A DNA stretch of 64,000 bases from NCBI GenBank assembly GCA_964559125.1, contig CAZLGW010000028.1, positions 10,998-74,997 on the forward strand, given 5' to 3'. A program made the translations under genes and the position numbers. The notes beneath the pieces are model-generated. The model was not told the DNA's origin, searched no databases, and saw only the letters and a program-made list of their open reading frames with translations. Below, piece by piece: positions 24,821 to 34,474 of this stretch; position 1 is the stretch's first letter, and each line of letters starts with the position of its first letter. The DNA comes from Ravibacter sp964559125. Lineage in GTDB: Bacteria; Bacteroidota; Bacteroidia; Cytophagales; Spirosomataceae.

Positions 24821-24870
24821 AAAAGCGCCGGAGTGGCTCTGCAGGAGAGCTCCCGGTGCTTTTCGTTTTT
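24821..24870 (+). terminator. Intrinsic terminator after typA
   Basis: AAAAGCGCCGG at 24821-24831 pairs with CCGGTGCTTTT at 24853-24863 (one G-U pair), with an inner stem GCTCT/AGAGC, followed by CGTTTTT. Classic hairpin and T-run. Confidence 0.85.
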
Positions 24871-24911
24871 ATCAGCATAGTGTAGCTTCCCGGCCAGCCG
24901 GGGAAAAATCC

Positions 24912-25373
24912 TCAGAAAAAGAATTCAGAAGTGTGCTTTACTTCTTTCAGTACAAAAGTGCTGTTGAGCACTCCTATGTTTTCGATTTTTGACAGCTTAT
25001 AGCGAACAAAGTCATGGTATTCTTCCAGGCTTTTGACATTGATCTTAAGAAGGAAATCTACCTGTCCTGCCATGTGATAGCACTCCTGCACTTCTTCCAG
25101 GTGCTGGATTTCATTGACAAAGTTTTCGATAAAAGCATCATTATGATACCGCATTGAGACCTGGCACATTGCGGTGAGGGGGCGGCCGATTTTACGCTGG
25201 TCGAGTATGGCTACGTACTTGTTGATAAAACCCTGGTTTTCCAGCTTGCGGATACGTTCATATACGGGTGATACGGTAAGGTTCAGGAGGGCGGCGATTT
25301 CCTTCGTCGTTTTTTTGGCGTCGCGCTGCAGTATTTTAAGAATGGCTTTGTCTGTTTCGTCTAAGGTATACAT
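24912..25373 (-). CDS. Lrp/AsnC-family transcriptional regulator
   Basis: A 153-residue feast/famine regulator. The N-terminal HTH (DETDKAILKILQRDAKKTTKEIAALLNLTVSPVYERIRKLENQG) and the C-terminal ligand-binding RAM domain (VQECYHMAGQVDFLLKINVKSLEEYHDFV) are complete. It lies divergent from tdh and kbl, whose substrate is threonine. In E. coli the tdh-kbl operon is controlled by Lrp. This places the regulator next to a likely target, but binding is inference. Confidence 0.95.
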   Translation of the reverse strand: MYTLDETDKAILKILQRDAKKTTKEIAALLNLTVSPVYERIRKLENQGFINKYVAILDQRKIGRPLTAMCQVSMRYHNDAFIENFVNEIQHLEEVQECYHMAGQVDFLLKINVKSLEEYHDFVRYKLSKIENIGVLNSTFVLKEVKHTSEFFF

Positions 25374-25451
25374 TGGCAGTAACTTTTACTGATCGGGAAC
25401 GTACACGGTGATAGGTTCAGGTTAAAATTACTGAGTATTTCAATAATATCA

Positions 25452-25468
25452 ATAATATTTTCTATTAT
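25452..25468. promoter_or_regulatory. AT-rich inverted repeat, possible Lrp-type operator
   Basis: ATAATA at 25452-25457 and TATTAT at 25463-25468 form a 6-bp inverted repeat with a 5-bp spacer in a very AT-rich stretch between the Lrp gene and tdh. It would lie about 57 bp upstream of the predicted tdh start of transcription. Binding by the neighbouring regulator is inference. Confidence 0.3.
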
Positions 25469-25478
25469 AGACATATTA

Positions 25479-25510
25479 TTTGGTATAAAATTCTACATTT
25501 TTTAATTTTG
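25479..25510 (+). promoter_or_regulatory. Candidate promoter of tdh
   Basis: TTTG at 25479-25482 and TAATTTTG at 25503-25510, 20 bp apart, match both elements and spacing of the Bacteroidota housekeeping promoter. The predicted transcript starts near 25517, about 75 nt before the tdh start codon. Confidence 0.6.
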
Positions 25511-25592
25511 ATCGTAAATATTCTTCATCAATGAACACCCTGGAGGGAGAAGCCGCAATGGCTTCGCCCTTCTTTTTAACAACCTGCGGGAT

Positions 25593-26555
25593 ATGTTTGC
25601 GGATAAAATTCTGGTTACCGGCGCAAACGGACAGCTCGGTTCGGCGCTGATCCCCTACCTGACCAATATTTACGGCGCGGATGCCGTTATAGCGACAGAT
25701 ATAAAGGAAAGCGGGTATGACCTCCCGCGATTTGAGCTGCTTGATGTGACCGATGCAGATGCGTTGTCGCGATTGATCCGGCGCCACCGTGTAAGCCAGA
25801 TCTATCACCTGGCAGCTGTTTTGTCGGCAAAGGGAGAAAAGGATCCGCTGGGTACCTGGAATATCAACACAGGCACCCTTTTCAATGTGCTGGAAGCAGC
25901 CCGTAGTCTTAAGGTCGGCAAGGTTTTTTTCCCGAGCTCAATTGCCGTATTCGGAGACAACATCGACCGGGAGCTTGCCGGGCAGTATGTCAACCTGATG
26001 CCTGCAACGGCCTACGGGATGAGTAAGGCCGCTTCCGAGAACTGGATAGCCTATTATTTCCGCAGGTACGATCTGGATATCCGTTCCCTGCGCTACCCCG
26101 GGATCGTGGGATACCAATCCAGTCCGGGTGGTGGCACCACTGATTACGCCGTTGATATTTTTCATAAAGCGGTTACGGGACAAACTTTTCACTGTTTTTT
26201 AAAGGAAGATACCACGTTACCCATGATTTATATGGAAGACGCCATCGTGGCGACCCTGCAGCTCATGGAGGCTCCGTCTGACCGCATCAGGGTCCGTACT
26301 TCCTATAACCTGGCAGGTATGAGTTTCAGCCCGGCGGAAATAGCAGCTGAGATCAGGATTCACTATCCTGATTTTAAAATAGTTTACGAGCCTGATTTCA
26401 GGCAGGAAATTGCAGATTCCTGGCCCAAATGTATAGACGACACTGAAGCACGTCAGCACTGGGGGTGGAAACCACGGTTTGACCTGGCCTCGATGACAGC
26501 CGATATGATCAGCCACCTGGAAGTTAAGTACAAACGTACAGCCATTTCCGGATAG
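25593..26555 (+). CDS. tdh: L-threonine 3-dehydrogenase, short-chain (SDR) type
   Basis: A 320-residue extended SDR that oxidises L-threonine to 2-amino-3-ketobutyrate with NAD. Seen: Rossmann motif GANGQLG at 10-16, the Ser strand FFPSSIAVFG, and catalytic Tyr141 and Lys145 in AYGMSKAASE; RYPGIVGYQSSPGGGTTDYAVDIF, LPMIYMEDAI and the tail HWGWKPRFDL are the threonine-dehydrogenase marks of this SDR group. The following kbl makes the assignment firm: Kbl uses the product. A 157-bp gap separates them. Confidence 0.9.
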   Translation: MFADKILVTGANGQLGSALIPYLTNIYGADAVIATDIKESGYDLPRFELLDVTDADALSRLIRRHRVSQIYHLAAVLSAKGEKDPLGTWNINTGTLFNVLEAARSLKVGKVFFPSSIAVFGDNIDRELAGQYVNLMPATAYGMSKAASENWIAYYFRRYDLDIRSLRYPGIVGYQSSPGGGTTDYAVDIFHKAVTGQTFHCFLKEDTTLPMIYMEDAIVATLQLMEAPSDRIRVRTSYNLAGMSFSPAEIAAEIRIHYPDFKIVYEPDFRQEIADSWPKCIDDTEARQHWGWKPRFDLASMTADMISHLEVKYKRTAISG

Positions 26556-26712
26556 CAGGAGCCTGAAAAGAGTAGTATGATTGAATAAAAAGTCCGGAGG
26601 ACTGCCGTGATTATAGAAAAAGGCCGGAATCACATCTCAGCAAAACCGCGAAGCGGTGACATTGATTCTGACCGTGAATTTACGTTATATTAAATAATGA
26701 GAGGACCGGATT

Positions 26713-27903
26713 ATGTTTGATAAAGTAAAAGCAGGACTGGAGGCTGAGCTGGAAGAGATCCGGCAGGCAGGCCTATACAAAAAGGAGCGGGTGATCACAA
26801 GTCCGCAAGGCGCAGAAATAGTAGTTTCAGGAGGAGAGGAGGTACTTAATTTCTGCGCAAACAACTACCTCGGGCTTTCTTCCCATCCCGAAGTAATAGC
26901 GGCGGGTATCGAATCGATCCGCTCCCATGGTTTCGGGATGTCGTCGGTCCGGTTTATATGCGGTACCCAGGATATTCACAAGGAGCTGGAGAAGAAAACG
27001 GCTGCATTTCTGGGGATGGAGGACTGTATCCTCTACGCCGCAGCTTTCGATGCAAACGGCGGAGTCTTCGAACCCCTGTTGAATGAAGAGGATGCCATCA
27101 TTTCCGACGAGTTGAACCATGCTTCTATTATTGACGGGATAAGGTTGTGCAAGGCAAAGCGGCTGAGGTATAAAAATAATGATATGGCAGACCTCGAAAG
27201 CCGGTTGGAGGAAGCCCGCGGTGCGAGGAGGGTACTGATCGTAACCGACGGAGTTTTTTCTATGGATGGGATCATCGCTCAGTTGGACAAGATATGCGAC
27301 CTGGCCGAAAGATATGGAGCCATGGTAATGATCGATGAATGCCACGCTACAGGTTTTATGGGAAAAACCGGCCGAGGGACCCATGAATTGAGAAATGTAA
27401 TGGGCAGGGTTGATATCATCACCGGCACTTACGGGAAGGCGCTGGGCGGCGCATCCGGAGGTTTTACGGCTGCAAGGAAGGAAATCGTTGAGATACTTCG
27501 CCAACGCTCGCGCCCCTATCTTTTTTCGAACACGCTGGCTCCCTCTATCGTCGGGGCTTCGATCAGGGTCCTGGATTTGCTCAGCAGTTCGACTGAGCTC
27601 AGGGATAAGCTGGAGTCCAATACCCGTTTTTTCCGGGAACGGATGACGGCTGCAGGATTTGATATCATCCCGGGCGAGCACCCTATCGTGCCGGTGATGC
27701 TGTACGAAGCGCCGCTGGCGCAGGAATTTGCTTCTCGGTTATTATCAGAGGGGATCTACGTGACCGGCTTTTTCTACCCGGTAGTGCCCAAAGGAAAGGC
27801 CCGGATAAGGGTACAGGTTTCGGCAGGCCATGAGCGGGAGCACCTCGAAAAAGCGGTAGCAGCCTTTTCAAAAGTAGGAAAGAGCCTTGGTGTGATCAGT
27901 TAA
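26713..27903 (+). CDS. kbl: Glycine C-acetyltransferase (2-amino-3-ketobutyrate CoA ligase)
   Basis: A 396-residue PLP enzyme of the alpha-oxoamine synthase family that converts 2-amino-3-ketobutyrate and CoA to glycine and acetyl-CoA, completing threonine breakdown with Tdh. Seen: NFCANNYLGLSSHPE, GVFSMDG, IDECHATGFMGKTGRGTHE, and the PLP Lys242 in GTYGKALGGASGG. The spacing from tdh is 157 bp, which includes a CCGC/GCGG hairpin but no clear terminator. Its stop overlaps the end of the convergent nuoM by 8 bp. Confidence 0.95.
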   Translation: MFDKVKAGLEAELEEIRQAGLYKKERVITSPQGAEIVVSGGEEVLNFCANNYLGLSSHPEVIAAGIESIRSHGFGMSSVRFICGTQDIHKELEKKTAAFLGMEDCILYAAAFDANGGVFEPLLNEEDAIISDELNHASIIDGIRLCKAKRLRYKNNDMADLESRLEEARGARRVLIVTDGVFSMDGIIAQLDKICDLAERYGAMVMIDECHATGFMGKTGRGTHELRNVMGRVDIITGTYGKALGGASGGFTAARKEIVEILRQRSRPYLFSNTLAPSIVGASIRVLDLLSSSTELRDKLESNTRFFRERMTAAGFDIIPGEHPIVPVMLYEAPLAQEFASRLLSEGIYVTGFFYPVVPKGKARIRVQVSAGHEREHLEKAVAAFSKVGKSLGVIS

Positions 27904-29575
27904 GCTTACTGTTATTCAAAAGCCCGAGCCAGAGTTGTACCGTTGCCTGGGAGGTATTGAAGACCAGGTTGGGGAATATTCCCAGGATCAGGGTAGCTAT
28001 CGCAAGGATCGAGAAGAGAGCTGTCTCTTTTGCAGAAAGATCGGAGAGAACGGTTTCGTCGCCGTTGTACCAGAATGTTCCGAAAAACATTCTCTGGTAG
28101 GTCCACAGGCAGTACATGGCGGCCAGTACGATCCCCAGCGTAGAAAGCACCGGTATCCACGAGGGGATCTGAGAAGCACCGAATCCACCCATCAGGGTGA
28201 AAAGCTCCCCGACAAATCCCGAAAAGCCGGGTAGGCCCAGAGTAGCAAAAAATGCTATGCCGGTCATAACGGTATATTTCGGCATTGTATGGATAAGGCC
28301 TTTATAGTGGTCTATCCGCCTGTCGTGCGCCCGTTCGTAAATAACGCCGGCTATGAGGAAAAGCATCGATGACAGAACACCGTGGCTTACCATCTGGTAG
28401 ATCGCCCCGTTGAAGCCCTCCGCATTAAAGGCTGCTATGCCCAGCACCACAAAACCCATATGCGAAACCGAGCTGTAGGCGATCATTTTCTTGAAATCAT
28501 ATTGGGCAAGTGCGTTGAATCCGCCGTATACAATCGAAATGGCAGCAAGTATGGCCAGCGGTATCGAGTATGCAAAGGCCTCAGCCGGGAAGAAGCCGTC
28601 TACTATCCTGATGATCCCGTACCCGCCGACTTTGAGGAGTATTCCCGCCAGGACAACCGATATCGGGGTGGGGGCTTCTACGTGCGCATCAGGCAGCCAG
28701 GTATGTACCGGAACGATGGGTAATTTTACGGCAAACCCGGCAAATAAAAACCAGAATGCTATGGTTCTGAGCGGAATACCGGCCAGGACTGCAATGCTGT
28801 CTGTATGAAGCAGGCTTCCGGGAATGTAATTGGCTTTATCTGCCAGGTATCCGAAACGAAAGGTATGTACCAGCTTCTCCGGGGAGATGTTGTTATCGGC
28901 GAGAAGATTTTGTACGGAGCTGATTGCCTGGGGAGTAGCTGATGAAACATCAGGAATCAGCCCGAGAAGTACCGCGGTTTCGGCAGGGTCGATCGCCGAC
29001 ATGTAAAGCCCTATCATGGCTATCAGGATGAGCAACGAACCCGCAAACGTATATATAAAAAACTTTAGCGCCGCATATTCCCGCCTGTCGCCGCCCCACA
29101 GCCCGATCAGGAAGTACATGGGGAGCAGCATGAATTCAAAAAACAGGTAGAAAAGGAAGAAATCCTGCGCTACGAAGCAACCGGTTATGCTGGCGCTGAG
29201 CAGGAGGTACAGTGCATAATAGGTCCTGGGTTTGGAAGTAATTGCCCAGCTGCTCACAGCTCCCGTTAACAAAACAAAGACAGCCAGCAGTACCAAAGCC
29301 AGGTTCAGGCCGTCGACCCCTACTGCATAGTCGATGGAAACCCTGCCCAGTTTTCCCAGGTCGAGCGTGATCCAGTCTATATTCTGAACAAGCTGCAAAG
29401 CCGGATTTTCCGACCGGAAAGCCTGGAGCAGCAGCACAGCCCAAAGGGCTTCCAGCAAAAGTATGCCAATCGTAAATTTCTGTAGCAGCGACCTGCTGTC
29501 GGGAAGCGCCAGGATGAGAAGGGCTCCCGTCAGAGGGGTTGCGATCAGAAGAGAAACCAGATAGTTATCAAGCAT
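27896..29575 (-). CDS. nuoM: NADH-quinone oxidoreductase subunit M
   Basis: A 559-residue, 14-helix proton-pumping subunit of respiratory complex I (antiporter-like). The pumping residues are visible: the Glu in FEFMLLPMYFLIGLWGG, the Lys in FAVKLPIVPVHTWLPDAHVEAPTP, the Lys in GILLKVGGYGIIR, and the Glu in GFSGFVGELF in a C-terminal helix. The gene follows nuoL by 20 bp. It ends against kbl, so no nuoN follows. Confidence 0.93.
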   Translation of the reverse strand: MLDNYLVSLLIATPLTGALLILALPDSRSLLQKFTIGILLLEALWAVLLLQAFRSENPALQLVQNIDWITLDLGKLGRVSIDYAVGVDGLNLALVLLAVFVLLTGAVSSWAITSKPRTYYALYLLLSASITGCFVAQDFFLFYLFFEFMLLPMYFLIGLWGGDRREYAALKFFIYTFAGSLLILIAMIGLYMSAIDPAETAVLLGLIPDVSSATPQAISSVQNLLADNNISPEKLVHTFRFGYLADKANYIPGSLLHTDSIAVLAGIPLRTIAFWFLFAGFAVKLPIVPVHTWLPDAHVEAPTPISVVLAGILLKVGGYGIIRIVDGFFPAEAFAYSIPLAILAAISIVYGGFNALAQYDFKKMIAYSSVSHMGFVVLGIAAFNAEGFNGAIYQMVSHGVLSSMLFLIAGVIYERAHDRRIDHYKGLIHTMPKYTVMTGIAFFATLGLPGFSGFVGELFTLMGGFGASQIPSWIPVLSTLGIVLAAMYCLWTYQRMFFGTFWYNGDETVLSDLSAKETALFSILAIATLILGIFPNLVFNTSQATVQLWLGLLNNSKLN

Positions 29576-29595
29576 TTCTTTACTTTAATTTCTTT

Positions 29596-31536
29596 TTACT
29601 TACCTGCTGCCAGCCATATGATAAGCATAATCAGACTTATAAAAGTGACCAGGTAATAGGACTGTATCTTCCCGCTTTGAAGGGTTCTGACAAAATTACC
29701 TGTCGTTTTTGCCGTTTTCGTAACCAGCCGGACGCTACCGTCGACCAGCACCCTGTCTGTCCAGCGGGCAATTGCCGACATGCCTACCAGGCCTTTCCCC
29801 ACAATGTTTACTATACCATCGACAAGGAAGCGGTCCGTATAATCCGAAATGATGGCTGTGATCTGGAAAGGAACAAGAAAGAAGCCCGTATATCTTCTTT
29901 CTTCCGAATAGTCCAGCAGGAATATGCTTTTCGGAGTTCTCGCGGCTGTCTCACTGGGGGACAGGAAGCCTGAAGAGGACCGGGCCCGGCTGATTGCCAG
30001 CCCGATAGCACCGAGGGATATGATAGCCGACAGGGTGGGGATCACGACGGAATGTCCCGGTGAAATAACCCCGAAATAGCTGAGAAACCAACCTCCTGAT
30101 GCATCAAACGGGTTTATTGAGAAAACGAAGAAGAAGGACAGGAGTGTAAGGATTGCCATCGGCAGCCACATGATCATGCCCGATTCATGCGGATGTACCA
30201 CATTAGTATCAAATCTCGGATAGCCTCCGAAGATCAGCCACAACTGCCGCGACATATAATAGGCGGTCAGTCCGGCCGACAGCATGGCAACAGCCAGGGC
30301 TATGTAGGCAAACACTCCCCAGTCGGCGTATTTCCCAACTGCGGCAAGGAAGATCGCGTCTTTTGAAAGGAACCCTGAGAAAAACGGCAGGCCTGCCAGG
30401 GCAGCGGCGCAAAGCAGGTAGCAAATGAAGGTAACCGGGAGCTTCCGTCTCAGTCCACCCATGGTACGCATATCCTGGGGGTCGAAAGAACCTGCGGAGC
30501 CTTCGGACGGCGTAATGGCGTGGATAACCGAACCGGCAGAGAGAAAGAGGCCGGCTTTAAAGAAAGCGTGAGTTACCAGGTGAAACAAGGCAATCTGCCA
30601 GGCTCCCAGCCCGATGGCAAAAACCATCAGTCCCAGTTGAGACTGCGTAGAAAAGGCCAGTACCCGCTTGATATCCCAGGCTTTGCAGGCCCGGACAGCG
30701 CCGTCGGCCATAGTGATAAGCCCGATAATGGCAATGATGAGCTGGGCCTGCGGGGTCAGTAAAAGGGCTACGCGGGCCATGAGGAATATCCCGGCGGCCA
30801 CCATAGTAGCGGCATGGATCAACGCTGAAACCGGTGTCGGGCCCTCCATAGCATCGGGAAGCCAGCCGGAAAGAGGGAACTGCGCCGACTTGCCTATACA
30901 TCCTCCGAAAAGGAGCAGCCCGATCAGAGTGAGCGTTGCGGGCTCGAGACCGGCCGTTGCATCCAGCAGTTCGGAGAATTGTATAGTACCGGCATAATAA
31001 ATAAGCAGCAGGATACCGCTCAGGAAAGCGGCGTCTCCTATGCGGTTCAGGATAAAGGCTTTCTGTGCGGCCCAGACCGTACGGGGCTTATGGTTCCAAA
31101 AGCCGATCAGAAGATAGGAGCTCAGTCCGACAAGTTCCCAGAAAATGTAAATGATGATCAGGTTGCCGGCAAACACAATCCCTATCATCGAGAAAAGGAA
31201 CAGCTGTATGAAGGCAAAATACCGGCTGATGGCCTTGTCCCCTTTCATGTAGCCGATCGAGTAGCATTGCACGAGGAGCGCCACCCCATGCACCAGCGGC
31301 AGCATGACAGAGGTACGGGAGTCGGTTTGCATTGAAAAATTCAGCCTGAACCCACCTGACGATATCCAGGGAATATCTATCAGCAAATCGCGGTTTAAAA
31401 GAGAAAGGCTCAGGAGAAGACCGGCTGCCGTTGCCAGGCATCCCAGGAGCCCGGCAATTCCGGAAATCCGGCTGCCCACAACCAGGAGCGTCAGGAAAGC
31501 GACAAACGGGATGCCTATCAGTAAACCTATCTCCAT
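29596..31536 (-). CDS. nuoL: NADH-quinone oxidoreductase subunit L
   Basis: A 646-residue membrane subunit of complex I. The Glu in IFWELVGLSSYLLIGFW, Lys in GKSAQFPLSGWLPDAMEGPTPVSALIHAATMVAAG and Lys in HAFFKAGLFLSAGSVIH are the conserved proton-path residues, and LPFFSGFLSKDAI carries the distal Lys. The C-terminal lateral helix region with DYTDRFLVDGIVN and ARWTDRVLVDGSV is also present. The start at 31536 (MEIGLLIGIPF) is preferred to the longer frame from 31605 because the first helix begins there. It is the first of a two-gene operon. Confidence 0.93.
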   Translation of the reverse strand: MEIGLLIGIPFVAFLTLLVVGSRISGIAGLLGCLATAAGLLLSLSLLNRDLLIDIPWISSGGFRLNFSMQTDSRTSVMLPLVHGVALLVQCYSIGYMKGDKAISRYFAFIQLFLFSMIGIVFAGNLIIIYIFWELVGLSSYLLIGFWNHKPRTVWAAQKAFILNRIGDAAFLSGILLLIYYAGTIQFSELLDATAGLEPATLTLIGLLLFGGCIGKSAQFPLSGWLPDAMEGPTPVSALIHAATMVAAGIFLMARVALLLTPQAQLIIAIIGLITMADGAVRACKAWDIKRVLAFSTQSQLGLMVFAIGLGAWQIALFHLVTHAFFKAGLFLSAGSVIHAITPSEGSAGSFDPQDMRTMGGLRRKLPVTFICYLLCAAALAGLPFFSGFLSKDAIFLAAVGKYADWGVFAYIALAVAMLSAGLTAYYMSRQLWLIFGGYPRFDTNVVHPHESGMIMWLPMAILTLLSFFFVFSINPFDASGGWFLSYFGVISPGHSVVIPTLSAIISLGAIGLAISRARSSSGFLSPSETAARTPKSIFLLDYSEERRYTGFFLVPFQITAIISDYTDRFLVDGIVNIVGKGLVGMSAIARWTDRVLVDGSVRLVTKTAKTTGNFVRTLQSGKIQSYYLVTFISLIMLIIWLAAGK

Positions 31537-31785
31537 ATTGCTTGTTTCCTGTATCGATTCGACCGTTTGCCGGAGGTTCCCGTTGAGAGACGGCCTGTCA
31601 TCCAAAGACTTCCCGGTTCGTAAGCCGGGAAGCGATTGATCGATACGGGGAATACGGTCATCAGAATGATGAATGCGGTGCTATTCTAATTTATTAACGA
31701 TGCAAATATCTTTAATAAATGACCTAAATCAAATCTAAACTTTAAAAGTCTACCATATCTATGGAGAGATGGTCTTTCACCTGCC

Positions 31786-34428
31786 TTATCTCATATGCAG
31801 GATCTTACTTTTTTCAACGGCTCCCAAACGCGTAGTGTACCTGATAAAATAGATACCGGGCCCGGCCCCTTCCAGGGAGAGCGTGTTCTGGCTGTTTCCG
31901 GCGGCGGTTTTTATCACAATGCCCATTGAATTGATCAGCTCGGCGCTCTCAAGATCGGGACAGTTCATAACCGTAACCGTTTGCGCAGAAATATCGTGAT
32001 AAACGAAACTCTCCCTTTTGTTGGCTTTTATGCTTACGATCCGGCTATGTTCATAGGTATCGTCCAGGTCGATCATTTTTAAACGATAGTAGGTTATACC
32101 GGTAATTCTTCTACTGTCGGTAAACCTGTATGCTCCTTTTCCGCCAGTCACCCTCTGTGAAAAAACCGAGCCTATCGGAGCCCATACATCTCCCGACATG
32201 CTTTTTTCAATCTCGAATCTTGAGAAATTGTCTTCCCTGGCAGTCTTCCAGCTCAGAACTGCCTGGCCTTCGCGGTTCATTTCTGCCGAAAACTCCTCGA
32301 GGTTTACAGGGAGCGGAAGATTTTCATCCACAACGGTAAAATTAACGGATTTGGTAAGCAGAGCGGTTTCTCCGTTGTGGATGGACGCTACAAGCTTATA
32401 GCCGCTTCCTAACTGTACGGTGCCGGACCCGAATCTGCCCCATAGCCCGTAAGGGCCTTCCGAACCTTCGATATTTTCAGGTCCCCAGCCGGTTAGAGGC
32501 TGATTGTTCCTGTAAAGATGTAAGGATACGCGGTTGAAAAAATTACTATTTGAAGGAGAAAGCTCCTGGCCGTTGATTATATGAAAGAGGAAGTTGGCGC
32601 CAAGGCCATTGAGCCTTCTCAGATTGACAGTTCCGTTGTCGGTGATGGCGCTCAGTAAATCACGGTAGCCGATCCCGCCTGATCCGTAAAAAGCAAAGCT
32701 GATATCAAGATTCGTGCCGCCGTCGTTATTGGTGACCACCGCCATAGGGAGATTCTTGGTAGGGCATCCACTTTTTTTAGCTGAAAAGTAATAGGCGTTA
32801 ACCGCAGCTTCATTGGGAGCAGCGGCAGATATGAGCATACCGTTGGCGCTCCAGCCTTTATCGTTCCACCAGTAAAATTCAGCATCTTCACAGTTGGCTC
32901 CTGTGCACGATCCGTTGAGGTCGATTTGGGTTCCTTTCATGACAATGTCATTCGGGATAGCGGCGCTCAGCGTAAAGTCGCAATCACCCACTTCCATGAG
33001 CGATCCGAAATAGTTGTCGAGGAAAATCAGCCTTTTGGAAATGAAATTCCTGACATACTCCAGGGCGCTTCCTCTTCCGAGCTGAGAATAGTCGTCGTTA
33101 GCTACCAGGACATCCCGTTCATACACTCCGTTGGCAATTAAATAATTGTAGTCCTCGTTGAAGCCCGAAATTAGTTCGGATGAAGAGAGAAATCCTTCCC
33201 TCAGCTCAAACCAGCGCTCTGCCAGTTTTTGCCTGTAGTTATTGGGGTTTACGGAGAGAAGCCTGTCAAAAAGCCCGTTAGATTCGATCTGGGTGTATTG
33301 GTAGGTCCTGATTCCCATGGCCGTATAGCCCCAGGTGCCGTCAAGGTCCCAGGGAACAAAGAAATAAGGATCTCCCGATTGGTATTTGGCCAGGAAATAG
33401 TTCCTGTCATCGTTATCTACAGCTTCCATCAGGTTTATGAAAATAAAATAATCCATGCAGCTTTCGATGGAGATCAGGTTTGAGATTTGAGCTGCAAAAG
33501 TGGAGTTACTCCTAAAGGCTGCCATATGCAACAGGCTATGGAGGTTTTCCCACCTACTTCCGCCTTTGTATCTCATTTCGAAGCCGGAATAGTAGTCGCC
33601 CTCGTTTCCTTCGGGATTGGTCGGCGTCTCAGCGCCGGTAAATTTTGTTTCCGGGCTTTCGATATCTGCTTTATACAGCTCGCCTGACGCCGTGAGCCCG
33701 AGCTGCGTCTCATCCATATCTTCAGTGAACAGGTATACACCTTTGTAAGTGCTGTTGATGAACAGATCGACAAAGCGCGTACGTATGCTTGCCAGGGGCA
33801 GGTCGGTACCGCCGGGCTCCTCCATAAACGGGAGCGTGTGCATATTGATCCAGAGCTGATGCGATATACGGTTGACAAGCTTAAGCTCTTCGTTCCACAA
33901 AGCCAGCAGCAGCCATCGACGGTCTGTCCTCAACCCGAGAAGAGACTCATGCCTATTGGCATTACCTACCTCTGCGTCTTGCTTTAGTTGCATCCGGTAC
34001 GATTTTTTCGGATAGTGCTGCGAGGCATTCCCCCTTATACGCAAGGCAGCCCGGTAGCTATGGTCGTACGACCCGACAATGTCTTTCAGCGTCATATAGC
34101 CGAACTGCTCAGGGCCGTCCCGGGTAATATTCCCCGCATCTATATTGTCTACTACAAGAAGAGGTAGTTCAGTGAAATAAAGGCTGTAACTCTGCCCGTT
34201 ACGGTTGGCAGTATATTTCCGGCCGTAAGAAAAAGAAGAAACGGCTGGGAGCGAAAAGACTTTTCCCCTGATCTGCAGGGTAGCCGGGGTACCCGACGGA
34301 AGACCGTTGCATACGATCAGCTTGATGGATTCATCTACCTGAGCCCGGTTATCAGGAATAACTTCCTGGGCGAAAAGAATTTGTGCGGTAAAAATCAGGG
34401 TAATCCCGATTATCAGTCGTGTTTTCAT
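31786..34428 (-). CDS. Secreted CotH-family kinase-like protein with T9SS sorting domain
   Basis: An 880-residue exported protein. Signal peptide to about residue 20 (ILFAQ). The CotH-type kinase fold shows RGNASQHYPKKSYR (132-145), YKGVYLFTED (228-237) and the metal/catalytic motif PWDLDGTWG (359-367), the usual family set. After it come an Ig-like or lamin-like middle region, the stalk LPLPVNLEEFSAEMNREGQ..., and a C-terminal sorting domain (about 800-880). CotH is an atypical protein kinase of Bacillus spores; secreted relatives in Bacteroidota are poorly studied. The substrate and the location on the outer surface are inference from the T9SS domain. Confidence 0.85.
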   Translation of the reverse strand: MKTRLIIGITLIFTAQILFAQEVIPDNRAQVDESIKLIVCNGLPSGTPATLQIRGKVFSLPAVSSFSYGRKYTANRNGQSYSLYFTELPLLVVDNIDAGNITRDGPEQFGYMTLKDIVGSYDHSYRAALRIRGNASQHYPKKSYRMQLKQDAEVGNANRHESLLGLRTDRRWLLLALWNEELKLVNRISHQLWINMHTLPFMEEPGGTDLPLASIRTRFVDLFINSTYKGVYLFTEDMDETQLGLTASGELYKADIESPETKFTGAETPTNPEGNEGDYYSGFEMRYKGGSRWENLHSLLHMAAFRSNSTFAAQISNLISIESCMDYFIFINLMEAVDNDDRNYFLAKYQSGDPYFFVPWDLDGTWGYTAMGIRTYQYTQIESNGLFDRLLSVNPNNYRQKLAERWFELREGFLSSSELISGFNEDYNYLIANGVYERDVLVANDDYSQLGRGSALEYVRNFISKRLIFLDNYFGSLMEVGDCDFTLSAAIPNDIVMKGTQIDLNGSCTGANCEDAEFYWWNDKGWSANGMLISAAAPNEAAVNAYYFSAKKSGCPTKNLPMAVVTNNDGGTNLDISFAFYGSGGIGYRDLLSAITDNGTVNLRRLNGLGANFLFHIINGQELSPSNSNFFNRVSLHLYRNNQPLTGWGPENIEGSEGPYGLWGRFGSGTVQLGSGYKLVASIHNGETALLTKSVNFTVVDENLPLPVNLEEFSAEMNREGQAVLSWKTAREDNFSRFEIEKSMSGDVWAPIGSVFSQRVTGGKGAYRFTDSRRITGITYYRLKMIDLDDTYEHSRIVSIKANKRESFVYHDISAQTVTVMNCPDLESAELINSMGIVIKTAAGNSQNTLSLEGAGPGIYFIRYTTRLGAVEKSKILHMR

Positions 34429-34474
34429 GGGGAGGATAAAAAAACGGATTTTCAGAATATGTATAACGACTATT

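Noticed and set aside
24799..24911. A second hairpin after typA as attenuator
   Set aside because: The structure is fully explained as an intrinsic terminator.
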